NCBI GenBank assembly: GCA_963811265.1
Contig: CAWEQS010000002.1
Location: 1 to 64,000, forward strand
DNA length: 64,000 nt
DNA from: JAOUJD01 sp963811265
GTDB lineage: Bacteria; Pseudomonadota; Gammaproteobacteria; Burkholderiales; Burkholderiaceae_F
Direction: 5' to 3'
Shown: positions 35,551 to 46,824 of the stretch, piece by piece
How positions within the stretch are numbered: the first letter of the stretch is position 1
Layout: each line of letters starts with the position of its first letter
Notes under the pieces: generated by a model
The model's input: only the letters and a program-made list of their open reading frames with translations
Told to the model about the DNA's origin: nothing
The model's database searches: none
Program-made: the position numbers and the translations under genes

Positions 35551-37275
35551 CTACGAAGCCAGTGCCTTCAGGATCTCCGCGAGCACGGCCGCGTATCGCA
35601 TCATGTCGGCCGCGGGCGATGCGGCGACGCGAGTTCGCAATTCACCGCGCAGGCGCGCGAGCGATTGCGAATCGGCGACCGCCGCGACGGCACGCGTCCG
35701 GTAGCGGTCGATTCCGTTGCACAGCCAGTCCTCCAGGCCGAGTGGCGCCAGGATCATCTCTCCCTGCCGCGCGATCATCCGGTCACCGCGCAGTGAGACC
35801 ACGGGCACGCCCATCCAAAGGGCGTCGAGCGTCGACGTGCCTCCGGTAAACGGGAACGGGTCCAGCGCGATGTCCACCTCGCTGAAGGCCGTGTAGTACT
35901 CGGCGCGGCGCTGGAAGCCCTCGAACTGCAATCGGTCGCGGCTCACCCCGTGCTGCACGAACGCGGTCGTCAGCGCCTCGCGCGGGGCGGTGTGATCGAA
36001 CTGCCGTCCCTTCAGGAACAACCGGCTTCCGTGCACCTCACGCAGGATCGAGGCCCACAGCGTCACGACCGTCGGATTCAACTTCGCGATGTTGTTGAAG
36101 CAACCGAACGTGACGTGCCCCTTCGCCAGCGCGGGTGGCGGCGCCACCTCCGGCGCCTCGGCCGGTGGCGTGAAAGGCAGCCGCGGCACTGGCATGCGGA
36201 CGAGTCGCTCCACGAACTGCGCCTCGTCGCCGGGCGGGTTCGACCACGGATCCCCCAGCACGTAGTCGATCCGGCTGAGCCCCGTCGTGGCGCCGTAGCC
36301 GAGCCAGCTCACCTGCACCGGTGCCGGCCGCCGGGCAAACACGCCAAGCCGGTTATGGCTGGTGTGCCCGGAAAGATCGATCAGGATGTCGATCCCGTCC
36401 GCCGCGATCACGCGCGCCGCAGTGGCGTCGTCCATCTGCTCGATGTCGCGCCAGCCGGCGACCAGCGCCGCCAGGCGCGCAGGCATCGGATCGCCGGGCA
36501 GGCCCGCGCGGGCCGAGTAAGCCCAGCACTCGATTTCATGCTGCGCGAGTTCCGGAAGCAGCCCCTGCAGCAGAAGGCCCACCGGATGGGTGCGAAAGTC
36601 GCCCGAGACGAGGCCGACGCGCAGCTTGCCGCCAAGCGCCCGCACGACGCGCGTAGGCAGCGGCTGGGCCGTGGCCTCAATCGCCTCGCCGAACCGACGG
36701 TGCAACTGCAGGCTTTCGTCGAGCGACACCTCGGGCAGGTACTGCATCGCGAGCAGCAGGTTGCTGAATGTGAGCGGAGTCAGCCCAGGCTTTCCAAGGC
36801 ATTGCCGCAGAACGTCCACCGCCGCATGCGCAAAACCGAGCTCCAGCAGGCAGGTGCCGAGGTTGTTCAGCGCGTCGACCCACTCCGGATTCAGACGGAC
36901 CGCCGAACGGAAGGCGTCGATAGCGGCCTCCAGCCGCCCGGTGGCGTGCCGCGCCAGGCCCAGGTTGTAGAACGTGCCCGCCTGCGGCTGCAGGCGGGCG
37001 GCGCTCTCCAGCCACGGCATCGCTTCCAGGTGAAGGCCGCGGTCGAGCAGCAGCCCGCCCAGCATCTGCTGCGCGTTGGCAGAGTTCGGCTCGAGTGCCA
37101 GCGCCTCGCGGACCCGCGATTCGGCCGCCGCGCGCTCGCCGCGGCCGTGGGCTGCCGCCGCCTCCTCGAGCAAACGGGCCGCACGGCTCGGGCCGGGCAT
37201 GGCCCTGGGCTCACAGCAGTGCTTGTACTTCTTCCCGCTTCCGCACGGGCAAGGATCGTTTCGGCCGGGTTTCAT
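35551..37275 (-). CDS. SEC-C/TPR protein with O-GlcNAc-transferase-like (GT41) domain
   Basis: 574 residues. The N terminus is a SEC-C zinc motif, NDPCPCGSGKKYKHCC (residues 6-21). About four TPR units follow (for example GTFYNLGLARHATGRLEAAIDAFRSAVRLNP). From about residue 215 a GT41 catalytic domain runs to the end: LRVGLVSGDFRTHPVG, DILIDLSGHTSHNRLGVFARRPAPVQVSWLGYGATTG, TFGCFNNIAKLNP, LDPFPFTGGTSTLDALWMGVPVV. Such proteins glycosylate proteins on Ser/Thr in the cytoplasm. ATG at 37275. It converges on the surface-protein gene and is divergent from gspG. Confidence 0.9.
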   Translation of the reverse strand: MKPGRNDPCPCGSGKKYKHCCEPRAMPGPSRAARLLEEAAAAHGRGERAAAESRVREALALEPNSANAQQMLGGLLLDRGLHLEAMPWLESAARLQPQAGTFYNLGLARHATGRLEAAIDAFRSAVRLNPEWVDALNNLGTCLLELGFAHAAVDVLRQCLGKPGLTPLTFSNLLLAMQYLPEVSLDESLQLHRRFGEAIEATAQPLPTRVVRALGGKLRVGLVSGDFRTHPVGLLLQGLLPELAQHEIECWAYSARAGLPGDPMPARLAALVAGWRDIEQMDDATAARVIAADGIDILIDLSGHTSHNRLGVFARRPAPVQVSWLGYGATTGLSRIDYVLGDPWSNPPGDEAQFVERLVRMPVPRLPFTPPAEAPEVAPPPALAKGHVTFGCFNNIAKLNPTVVTLWASILREVHGSRLFLKGRQFDHTAPREALTTAFVQHGVSRDRLQFEGFQRRAEYYTAFSEVDIALDPFPFTGGTSTLDALWMGVPVVSLRGDRMIARQGEMILAPLGLEDWLCNGIDRYRTRAVAAVADSQSLARLRGELRTRVAASPAADMMRYAAVLAEILKALAS

Positions 37276-37408
37276 GGATGCGGATGGTAGTCGATGAGCC
37301 CGGGGGCGAAGCCGCTCGACGTCGGCCGCGGGGAGCGACGCGACCCGCCCGAGCGAGCACTACAATCCGCGCACCGCGTACGCGACCCGGCAGGCTCCGG
37401 TGAGAGAA

Positions 37409-37840
37409 ATGATGAAGATGTCCAAGGGTTTCACGCTGCTCGAGATGCTCGTCGTGCTGGTGATCATCGGGCTGCTCGCCGGCCTGGTGGGTCCGCGCCT
37501 GTTCTCGCGGGTCGACCAGTCGAAGGTCCAGACCGCCCAGGCGCAGGTCAAGATGCTTCGAGGCGCGGTCGAGAGCTTGCGGCTCGACATCGGACGCTAC
37601 CCGACGGCCGAAGAGGGCTTGGGCCTGCTGTCCCGTCCACCGGCGGATGCTGTTCTCGCAAAGCGGTGGCGGGGTCCGTACCTGGACGACGCGCTGCCGC
37701 CGGATCCGTGGGGCAAGCCGTACCAGTACTCGCTCCCCGGCGCCGACGGACAGCCGTTTGCGCTGTACGCGCTCGGGGCCGACGGAAAACGCGGCGGTGA
37801 AGGCAACGACGCCGATGTCGGCATCCTTCCGCCCAATTGA
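37409..37840 (+). CDS. gspG: Type II secretion major pseudopilin GspG
   Basis: 143 residues, major subunit of the periplasmic pseudopilus. After a short leader (MMKMSKG) comes FTLLEMLVVLVIIGLLAGLVGP, the class III signal cut between Gly and Phe with Glu at +5. The C-terminal half has RYPTAEEGLGLL and WGKPYQYSLPG, plus calcium-site residues in DGKRGGEGNDADVG. I chose ATG at 37409 with GGTGA six bases upstream; GTG at 37400 is an in-frame alternative. First gene of the secretion operon. Confidence 0.95.
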   Translation: MMKMSKGFTLLEMLVVLVIIGLLAGLVGPRLFSRVDQSKVQTAQAQVKMLRGAVESLRLDIGRYPTAEEGLGLLSRPPADAVLAKRWRGPYLDDALPPDPWGKPYQYSLPGADGQPFALYALGADGKRGGEGNDADVGILPPN

Positions 37841-38279
37841 AGCGTCGGTCCGGCCACAACGCCGGCCTCCAGGGGTGTATCGCCGCCGCGCCGCGAGCGG
37901 CTTCACGCTGCTCGAAGTGCTCGTGGTGCTGGCCATCGTGGCCGCCATCTCCAGCATCGTCGGGCCTGCCGGATGGCGCGCACTGAATGCGGCCTCACAA
38001 CGCGGCGCCGAGTCCGAGTTGCAAGCCGTGCTGGCATCGTTGCCCCTCGCGGCGTTCGCGCAGGGCCGGCCGCTGTCGGTGGATGCTGCGGGACTGACAC
38101 GCCGCCTCGGTGATGTGCCCGAGAACTGCAGCGTCATCGTTCCATCGCCGATCACTTACTCGCCCAATGGCATGACGCGCGGCGGGACCGTGCAACTGGC
38201 CTGCGACGGGTCAGTGACGGCATTCGAGATCGCGCCGGTGACCGGCGACATCCGCCGGGCCGACCTGCCCGCGCGTTGA
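37815..38279 (+). CDS. gspH: Type II secretion minor pseudopilin GspH
   Basis: About 154 residues, with prepilin signal SGFTLLEVLVVLAIVAAISSIVG. The remainder (GWRALNAASQRGAESELQAVL, VQLACDGSVTAFEIAPVTGDIRR) suits GspH. The ATG at 37815 lies inside gspG, which gives a leader of about 28 residues; GTG at 37875 would give a more usual seven- to nine-residue leader. The gene follows gspG directly and is followed two bases later by gspI. Confidence 0.8.
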   Translation: MSASFRPIEASVRPQRRPPGVYRRRAASGFTLLEVLVVLAIVAAISSIVGPAGWRALNAASQRGAESELQAVLASLPLAAFAQGRPLSVDAAGLTRRLGDVPENCSVIVPSPITYSPNGMTRGGTVQLACDGSVTAFEIAPVTGDIRRADLPAR

Positions 38280-38281
38280 TC

Positions 38282-38725
38282 ATGCGGCGACGTTCCATCC
38301 GATCGGCGCCCCGGGCACGCGGCTTCACGCTGCTGGAGGCGATCGTCGCACTCGCACTGATCGCTTCGACCGGACTGGCGCTGATGGCGTGGATCAACAC
38401 GAACCTGCTGGCGGCGTCGCGCTTGCAGCAACGGGATGCCGAAGCGCAGGTCAAGCTCACGGCCACCCAGGCGATACAGACCATCAACCCGTTGTTGCGG
38501 CCCGAAGGCGAGCTGCGCCTGGGGCAGTTGACCGTGCGTTGGCGCAGCGAGGCCGCCACCGCGGCGACCGTGTCCGCCGGGTTCGCCGGCGCGGGGCAAT
38601 TCACCGTCCAGCTGTTCGAGACACGTGTCGATGCGCGCGATGAGGGCAGCGGTGCCGAGGTGCAGTTCACCGCGACGCTCCTCGGGTACCGGCCTCTCGC
38701 TGGAGGCGCCCGTGGCCAGATCTAG
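38282..38725 (+). CDS. gspI: Type II secretion minor pseudopilin GspI
   Basis: 147 residues. Leader MRRRSIRSAPRARG then FTLLEAIVALALIASTGLALMAW, with Glu at +5. The C-terminal part has RLGQLTVRWRSEAA and a beta-strand ending LLGYRP, as in GspI. It helps form the tip complex with GspJ and GspK. ATG at 38282 (an in-frame TTG precedes by two codons). The 3' end overlaps the gspJ start. Confidence 0.85.
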   Translation: MRRRSIRSAPRARGFTLLEAIVALALIASTGLALMAWINTNLLAASRLQQRDAEAQVKLTATQAIQTINPLLRPEGELRLGQLTVRWRSEAATAATVSAGFAGAGQFTVQLFETRVDARDEGSGAEVQFTATLLGYRPLAGGARGQI

Positions 38726-39329
38726 CCTTGCCCTCGCGCAGCGCGGCCTGACGCTGGTGGAACTGCTCGTGACGCTGGTGATCGCGGCGGCCGCCGTTTC
38801 CATCCTCGGTCAGGCGGTGTGGCAGGTGTATCGCATAGAGAGCGCGCTGGCCGACGACCGCTTCCGCGGTCAGACCCTGCTGCTGCGGACGGAGTGGGTG
38901 CGCCAGGCGCTCGCCGGCCTGCAGCCGGGCGACGCCGCGGGCAAGGGTCGCATGAAGGGTGGCGAAACGGAGCTGACGGGCATCACGTCCAACCCGATCG
39001 CGCTGGAAGCCGGCGGCTTCGGCACGCTCACGCTGCGACTGCGCTTCGACTCGACCACCGGCAATACCGTGCTCGAGCACGTCATGCAGGACAAGTTGGC
39101 CGAGACCGTGCAGCCATTGATGCAGTGGCCGGGCGACCGCGGCCGCTTCGTTTACCTGAAGCGCGACGGCACGCTGGACTCGCAGTGGCCACCGCCGATG
39201 GGCGTCCAGGAGCGGCTGCCCGCCGCCGTGATCGTCGAAACCGGCTTGCCTGGGTATTCCACGCTGGTGGCTGCGCCAGCCGCGATGGACCGCCTCCAGC
39301 CGACCCGCCGTGAATTCGAACAGCTCTAG
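38712..39329 (+). CDS. gspJ: Type II secretion minor pseudopilin GspJ
   Basis: 205 residues from GTG at 38712 (VARSSLALAQRG). The prepilin signal is RGLTLVELLVTLVIAAAAVSILG, cut before Leu with Glu at +5. The length and the C-terminal beta-rich region (RFVYLKRDGTLDSQWPP, RLPAAVIVE) fit GspJ. It overlaps gspI by 14 bases and gspK by 20, a pattern of translational coupling through the pseudopilin genes. Confidence 0.85.
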   Translation: MARSSLALAQRGLTLVELLVTLVIAAAAVSILGQAVWQVYRIESALADDRFRGQTLLLRTEWVRQALAGLQPGDAAGKGRMKGGETELTGITSNPIALEAGGFGTLTLRLRFDSTTGNTVLEHVMQDKLAETVQPLMQWPGDRGRFVYLKRDGTLDSQWPPPMGVQERLPAAVIVETGLPGYSTLVAAPAAMDRLQPTRREFEQL

Positions 39330-40314
39330 CCAACCCCGCGGCCGTCGAAGGGGACGTGGTTACATCCTCGTCGCCACCCTCGTCGTCCTGGCCCTGATGG
39401 CGCTGGTCGCCGGCCAGCTGGCGGCGCGGCTGGACCTGCTGCGAGGGCAGTCGGAAACGCTGCAGTCGCTCGCCGACGGACTCCTCGCCGCCGAAGACGC
39501 GCGGGCGCGCGTGCTGTTTGCGCTGACCTCCCAACCGCTGCTGGCGCTGGCGCTCGACGCAGGACCGACGCGCACCTGGCGCCTCGACGGCGAGCCGATG
39601 CCGATGGCCGGCGGAGTCGTGGCCCACTTGCAGGATCAACGGGGTCTGCTGAGCGTCAACGCTCCCGACCGTGCCGCCCTGACCCGCCTGCTGATAACCC
39701 AGGGCGTGCCGTCCGGGCAAGTCGACCAGCTGCTCGACACGCTGAACGACTACACGGACACCGATGACTTCCGGCGACTGACGGGCGCCGAGCGCGAGGA
39801 GTACCAGGCACTGGGACTGCTGCCGCCGCGCAACGACTGGCTGGACTCCTCGGAAGAGCTGCGCCAGGTCATCGGCTGGCGCGACCTGGGGCCACCGCTC
39901 GACACCCTGATCCCGCTGCTGTCGAGTCGCCGCGACGGCACCTTCAACCCCAACACCGCGCCGAAAGCGGTCCTGGTCGCGCGCCTTCCCGGGGCGAGCG
40001 CGGAGCAGATCGCCGCGTTCATCGGGCGGCGACAGCTCGCCCCGTTCCGCTCCGCCGCCGAGGCCCGGGCGGTGACGGGCCTGCAGTTCAACGACGACGA
40101 CGCGTTCGTCCCCGGCACGTCGTTCCGGCTCCGCCTGCGTCTGCCGAAACTGCCGATGGCCCTTGAGTACAATATCGTCCTTACTCCCGAGAGCAGCGTC
40201 CGTCCGTGGCATTTCGTAGACAGTCGAACGGTGTTCGTTCCCGTGCGCTCGCAGGATGAAGGCGGCCGTTCAAGTCAGTCGGCTGCTGAACTCGCTCGTC
40301 AAGGACCGAATTGA
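39310..40314 (+). CDS. gspK: Type II secretion tip pseudopilin GspK
   Basis: 334 residues. The leader MNSNSSSQPRGRRRGRG is followed by YILVATLVVLALMALVAGQLAARL. GspK proteins characteristically lack the +5 Glu, and here the position is not Glu. The large domain has DQRGLLSVNAP, NDYTDTDDFRRL and FNPNTAPKAVLVARLPG, the helix-hairpin-like stretch typical of the family. GTG start at 39310. Its 3' end overlaps gspL by 59 bases. Confidence 0.92.
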   Translation: MNSNSSSQPRGRRRGRGYILVATLVVLALMALVAGQLAARLDLLRGQSETLQSLADGLLAAEDARARVLFALTSQPLLALALDAGPTRTWRLDGEPMPMAGGVVAHLQDQRGLLSVNAPDRAALTRLLITQGVPSGQVDQLLDTLNDYTDTDDFRRLTGAEREEYQALGLLPPRNDWLDSSEELRQVIGWRDLGPPLDTLIPLLSSRRDGTFNPNTAPKAVLVARLPGASAEQIAAFIGRRQLAPFRSAAEARAVTGLQFNDDDAFVPGTSFRLRLRLPKLPMALEYNIVLTPESSVRPWHFVDSRTVFVPVRSQDEGGRSSQSAAELARQGPN

Positions 40315-41676
40315 CCTTTCGCGGTGCGTGCAGGTCCGTTCCTCTGAAGTCATTCCTCCGCAGGAACCCCGGGCCCCGCAAGGGCTGGTGCTGACCGCCG
40401 GTGTTCTCCTGTACCGCTGGATCGATGTTGGCTCGGTGCCGAAGCCGCGCCGTCGGGCCGCCGTCGCCGCGCAGGCCCGCGCCTGGACGCCGTTTCAAGA
40501 GAGCGGATTCCGGGTGGCGTGGTTCGGCGACAGTGCCGGCGTGTTCGCGTGGGATACGCAGCGCTTGCGACAGCGCCTGTCCGATGGCGGCCTGGCCGCC
40601 GTCGAGGATTTGCCGGTCATCCCTGAACCGTGGCTGGGCTCCGCAGTGCGCTCGGGACCGCGGCTGGTTCAGGGCCTCGATGGGGTCTTCGGTCAGCTCT
40701 GGCAGGATGGTTCGCTCCGATCGCTTCGTTGGTGGTCCGACCCACCGGATGAAGCGCAGTGGCTCAACTTCCTCCGAGGCGCGGGTCGCGCTTCGGTGGC
40801 CGCACCGACCATCGAAGGGCAGAGCCCCCTCGAGCAGGGCACGCAGCCAGAGGGAATCGCGCCCGCTCCTGACCCTCGATGACCTGCAGTCGCGCGCGAC
40901 CGGGTGGGACACGGTCGCCGCCGCCATCGGCTCGCTCGCGTTGATGGCATGGACGGCCAGCCTGGCGCACGACGAAGTGCAGCTGCGCAGTCGGCTGGCA
41001 ACCGCCGAAGCGACGCTTCAGCAGCTGGAGGTCAAGAGCAAGCCGGTGGTCGCCCTGCGCGACGCGGCACTGCAGGACGCCCAGCGAGCGCATGCCCTGG
41101 CTGCGCTCGTGACCGGTCCGCAGGCTCTGTTGGTGATCGAGCATCTGCTGACCAGACTCCCCGCATTGCCGGGCCTGATGATCCGTCAGCTGGAACTGAG
41201 CGGGCGACAGGTACGGCTCGCCCTGGAGGTTCCGCAGGGCATCGAGCGCGCCGCGATCGTCACGGCTCTCGAGGAAGGACGTTGGCTCGACCGATGTTCG
41301 AGAGGCACGGGAATCGGGCGGCAACCAGCTCGTGCTGAGCATGGTGCTCAGCGGCGACCGCTCGCCGCCGGGGGGATCGAATCCGCCAGGACAGCCGCCG
41401 GCGCCGGCGCAGTCCCCGACCCCGGCACAGCCTCCCGCGATGGGGCAGCCCGCTGCCTCGGCACAACCAGCGGCAGCGGCACTTCCACAACTGCCGACCC
41501 GGGCACAGCAGCCGGCCTCGGGACAGCCCCCATCGATTGGCCAGTTCCCGGCACCGACACCGCCGCCCGCACCGACGCAGCCGCCGGTTCAGGCACAGCC
41601 GCCAGGGATGGGGCCAAGCGCAGGACCGGGAGCACCTTCTAGCCCCTTAAGCCCATCTAGCCCCCTAAGCAGATGA
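40256..41676 (+). CDS. gspL: Type II secretion GspL-like protein with proline-rich tail, two frameshifts
   Basis: Placed between gspK and gspM, it is the expected inner-membrane partner of GspE. The N-terminal cytoplasmic part (MKAAVQVSRLLNSLVKDRID...) is followed by one membrane helix (VAAAIGSLALMAWTASLA) and a coiled, ferredoxin-like periplasmic part. The last ~100 residues are about one-third proline (PPGQPPAPAQSPTPAQPPA), unusual for GspL. One extra base near 40856 joins QPEG to SRPLLTLDDLQ. One extra C at 41291-41292 joins RWLD to DVREARESGGNQL. The TGA overlaps the gspM ATG. Confidence 0.7.
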
Positions 41677-42284
41677 TGCCTGCACTCGACGCCTTCGCCG
41701 CAGAGCTGCGCGACAACCCTCGCCTGAGGCTGGGGCTGCTTGCGATCACCGGCATCGTCTGGCTGTATGCCCTGCTTCTCTGGAACGACGCTCAGACAAC
41801 GGGTCGTGACGCATTGCGCGCGGTCCAGTCGCAAGCGGATCGCCTCAGGCCGCTGGAGCGCTCCGAGGCGCTCTGGCAGGAACGCGCCACCGAGGCACGC
41901 CAGATGGTGTCCGGACTCCAGACGTACTTGTGGGAATCACGGTCGCGCAGCCTGGCCGAAGCGGAGTTCCGCGACTGGCTGCAGTCACGCGCACAGGCGG
42001 CCGGCCTCACCCTGCGGGAGTTGAGTGTCCGTGCCGAGGAACCCGCTGATTCAGCCAAGGGCACCGGGAGCGGAAGCACCGAGGCAGGTCCGCTCCACCT
42101 TCGCGCCAGGCTGGTCGGCGTTTTCGCGCCGCAATCCGCCTCCGCGCTGCTGGCGGCTCTGCACTCGAATCCGAAGTACGTTGGCGTGCAGCGTCTCGTC
42201 GTTCGCAATCCGCCCGCCGGGCAGGACGCGGTGCTCGAGCTCGACCTCGTAGCCGGCTTCGTCATTCGCGACCGAGGACAGTGA
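41673..42284 (+). CDS. gspM: Type II secretion GspM-like protein
   Basis: 203 residues. A cytoplasmic start (MMPALDAFAAELRDNPRLRL), one helix (LGLLAITGIVWLYALLLW), a coiled segment, then a small periplasmic domain with FRDWLQSRAQAAGLTLREL and LRARLVGVFAPQSASALLAAL. This is the GspM layout; it pairs with GspL in the inner-membrane platform. ATG at 41673 overlaps the gspL stop (ATGA). No frame breaks. Confidence 0.82.
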   Translation: MMPALDAFAAELRDNPRLRLGLLAITGIVWLYALLLWNDAQTTGRDALRAVQSQADRLRPLERSEALWQERATEARQMVSGLQTYLWESRSRSLAEAEFRDWLQSRAQAAGLTLRELSVRAEEPADSAKGTGSGSTEAGPLHLRARLVGVFAPQSASALLAALHSNPKYVGVQRLVVRNPPAGQDAVLELDLVAGFVIRDRGQ

Positions 42285-42380
42285 GCCGATGAAGTGCACC
42301 ACCGCACTGCCGAGTAGACCGGGCGACCGCGCGTCCGTCCCGTGCACATGTGGGATTCGCCGATCCCGGGTGGATCATCG

Positions 42381-42845
42381 ATGAGATCGGTACGCAAACT
42401 GTGGCGGTACTGGGCGGCCGGGGTCGTGGCGCTCTGGGTGGGTGCGTTCCTGTTGTCCCCCGACGCGCCGTCTGCGCCGACGCTTGCACGGCCGGCCGAG
42501 CGCTGGGAGCTGCCCGCCCTCCCCGAGCGCCGCGACGTGACGCCGGCGGCCGTGCTGATGGCCACCGCTAGTATCTGGGGCAAGCCCGCGGCTGCCTCGG
42601 CCACCCAGGCCCCTCCGGCGGACGAGCGGTGGCTGATTTCCGCCACGTTCATCCCCGGCGGGGGACCGCCCCGGCTCGTGGTTCGATTCGCCGCCGGCGA
42701 CAAGCGCCCCCAAACCCTGTCCATCGGCGATAACCTACCGGATGGCTCGAAGATCGAGTCGATTCAAAGTTCAACGGTTTGCGTGACTCGCGAGCGCAAA
42801 CGCCAGTGTCTGCCGGTCCCGGCGAAGACGCGAAGAGAATTCTGA
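42381..42845 (+). CDS. GspC/PilP-like type II secretion component
   Basis: 154 residues: one N-terminal membrane helix (WRYWAAGVVALWVGAFLL), a linker, then a beta domain (RWLISATFIPGGGPPRLVVRFAAGDKRPQTLSIGDNLPDG) resembling the homology region of GspC that contacts the secretin. No PDZ domain follows. It sits where gspC or gspN would be expected, directly before gspD, so it probably couples the platform to the secretin. ATG at 42381 with GGTGGA six bases upstream. An in-frame GTG at 42342 is less likely. Confidence 0.7.
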   Translation: MRSVRKLWRYWAAGVVALWVGAFLLSPDAPSAPTLARPAERWELPALPERRDVTPAAVLMATASIWGKPAAASATQAPPADERWLISATFIPGGGPPRLVVRFAAGDKRPQTLSIGDNLPDGSKIESIQSSTVCVTRERKRQCLPVPAKTRREF

Positions 42846-42854
42846 CAATCGCTC

Positions 42855-45087
42855 ATGACACGGCTCCACCTCGTCCCCACCCTTGCAGCGTTGTGCCTGC
42901 TCGCCAGTTGCGCCGCGCCGATTCCAACGATTCCCCAGCCGCTCCCGCTGCCACAGCGCAGCGACCGGCCGAGCGACTTGGTCGGCACGCGAAGACAAAC
43001 GTCCGCGACGCCGCGGGCGATGCCGCGGCGCTCCCGCAGGTACCCGCGTATGCGCCACCGGCGAAAGCCCAGCCAACGCCGCGCCAGGATCCTGCGACCG
43101 AAACGGCCAACCTGGAGATCAACGTCGACCAGTTGCCACTTACCGGTATTCATCCAGATGGTCTTCGGCGAGATGCTGAAGACCAACGTGCAGATCGACC
43201 CGAAGGTGGCCGAGCGCAAGGACCTGGTGAGCTTGCGGACAGGAGGTCCGGCAGACGCCTTCACAGATCCGTGAACTGGCCACCATGCTGCTGAAGAGCT
43301 ACGGCGTGGCGGTGGTCGATCTGGGGAACCTGGTGCGCGTGTTGCCCGACAACGCCAGCCTGGGCTACCTGCCCGAAATTCGCCGCGGCGCCGCGCTGCC
43401 GGATCACCCGCTGCCTTGCGGCCGCAGTTCCAGCTCGTCGAATTGCAGGCGGTGCGGCAATGCCGACGTCGAAGCTGGTTGGGACGATGTTCGGCGAGCG
43501 CATCCGGCTGCAGGAAGACCCGATCCGCAATGCGCTGCTGCTGTCGCGGCACGCCCGACAACATGGCCGCGGCGCATGGAAGCGATCCGCGTGCTCGACC
43601 AGCCGGTGATGCAGGGCCGCCGCAGCGGGCGCGATCTCGCCGCTGTACTGGTCGGTCGACGACCTTGCGCGGCGGCTGGTCGAGGTGCTGACAGCCGAGG
43701 GCTATGCGGTGCAGCCGCGTCGGGAGCAGCGCGGCGCGGGCATCGCGCTATCCGATCATGATGCTGCCGGTCGGCGCCATCGAATTCGATGCTGATTTTC
43801 GCCAGCGGCGACACGGTGCTCAAGCACATGACCGAAGTGGGCGACGACGCTCGACAAGCCCAACACCAGCGGGGTCGGCAGGAACTTCTTCACTACCAGG
43901 TCCGTCAAGCACAAGGACGCCGCCGTGCTGGCGGCAGACGATCGAGCAGTTGCTCGGCCGCGTCGTCGTCCACCGGCGGCGGCGAGCGCCTGCAGCGGCC
44001 GGCGGCGCGGCCGCCGGCAGCCGCGCTGCGCGCCGGCCGTGGAGTCGTGGTGGACCGCTCCACCAACACGCTGATCTTCCTGGCCAGCCCGGACGAGTAT
44101 TCGCAGATCACGCTCGCTGCTGCAGACGCTGGACCGGCCCGCCAAGGGCGCGCTGATCGAAGTGACGGTCGCCGAGTGCAGCTCGACGACAACATGCCAG
44201 TTCGGCGTCGAGTGGGCACTGCGCGGCACGTCCTCGAACGGCGACAGCTACGTCGCCGGCACGCTCGGCGGGCTGGCCATCGGCACGGCCGGCTTCACCT
44301 ATCCGCCTGCTCGACCGCGCCGCGCGGCGTCCGCGTGCACTCAATGCGCTGGCCTCGGACAACCGGGCCACGATCCTGTCGAGCCCGCGCGTGCTGGCAC
44401 GCAACGGCGAGACGGCAACCATCCAGGTGGGCCAGGAAGTGCCGATCGTCACCAGCCAGCAGAGCTCGCTACGGGCTCGAGCGCCGTGCGCGAACGACCG
44501 GCGTGCTGCAGACCATCCAGTACCGCAACACCGGCGTGATCCTGAAGGTCAAGCCGGTGATCCACTCCGGCGACCAGATCGACCTCGACGTCACGCAGGA
44601 AGTGAGCGCCGCCGCAGACGACCACGACCGGCGTCAACGTGTCGCCGACCTTCATCACGCGCAAGGTGGAGACCAAGCTGACCCTGCGCAATGGCGCGAC
44701 GGTGCATGCTCGGCGGCCTGATCTCGGAACGAGGCTCCCGCGGCAACGCGGGCATTCCGTTCCTGAAGGACATTCCCGTCGTGCTCGGCAACTGTTCCGC
44801 ACCGAGACCGGCAGCGGCCAGAGCGACCGAACTGATCGTGCTGATCACGCCCTACGTGGTCAACGACGACCACGACGCGCGCTCGGTCACCGAGGCATTC
44901 CGCGGCATGCTGGGCGCCTGGGCGGCGACGTGCCTGCGGCCAGCGGCGGGTCAGGAGGTGCCCTCGAGCCGGCGACCAGCGGCGCCAGAGCCCTACCGCG
45001 CCACCGGCGGCCGACGGCGGCGGCGCCAGCATGCCACCCGCAGCGCCGCCCGCTGGCGCCAAGCTGAGCGCAGCCGTGAGCGCGGCG

Positions 45088-45091
<4 letters not shown>
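42855..45091 (+). CDS. gspD: Type II secretion secretin GspD, many frame breaks
   Basis: Outer-membrane channel. It begins MTRLHLVPTLAALCLLASC, a lipoprotein signal with lipobox LASC. Recognisable in order across frames: VFIQMVFGEMLKTNVQID (N0), LLKSYGVAVVDLGNLVRVLPD, LRPQFQLVELQAV, DNMAAAMEAIRVLDQP, MLIFASGDTVLKHM, NTGVILKVKPVIHSGDQIDLDV, and TELIVLITPYVVNDD near the C terminus. Breaks include an apparent loss near 42988 and extra bases near 43139, 43251, 43458, 43547, 43575, 43630 and 43788, with more after that. The exact stop cannot be fixed; it lies just before or over the gspE GTG at 45088. Confidence 0.8.
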
Positions 45092-46808
<1,717 letters not shown>

Positions 46809-46824
46809 AGCAGCGGAGCACCGG

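Noticed and set aside
41642..41675. Direct repeat TAGCCCC-TAAGC at the end of gspL
   Set aside because: Short, imperfect, and explained by the repeated Pro-Ser-Ser-Pro-Leu codons of the tail.
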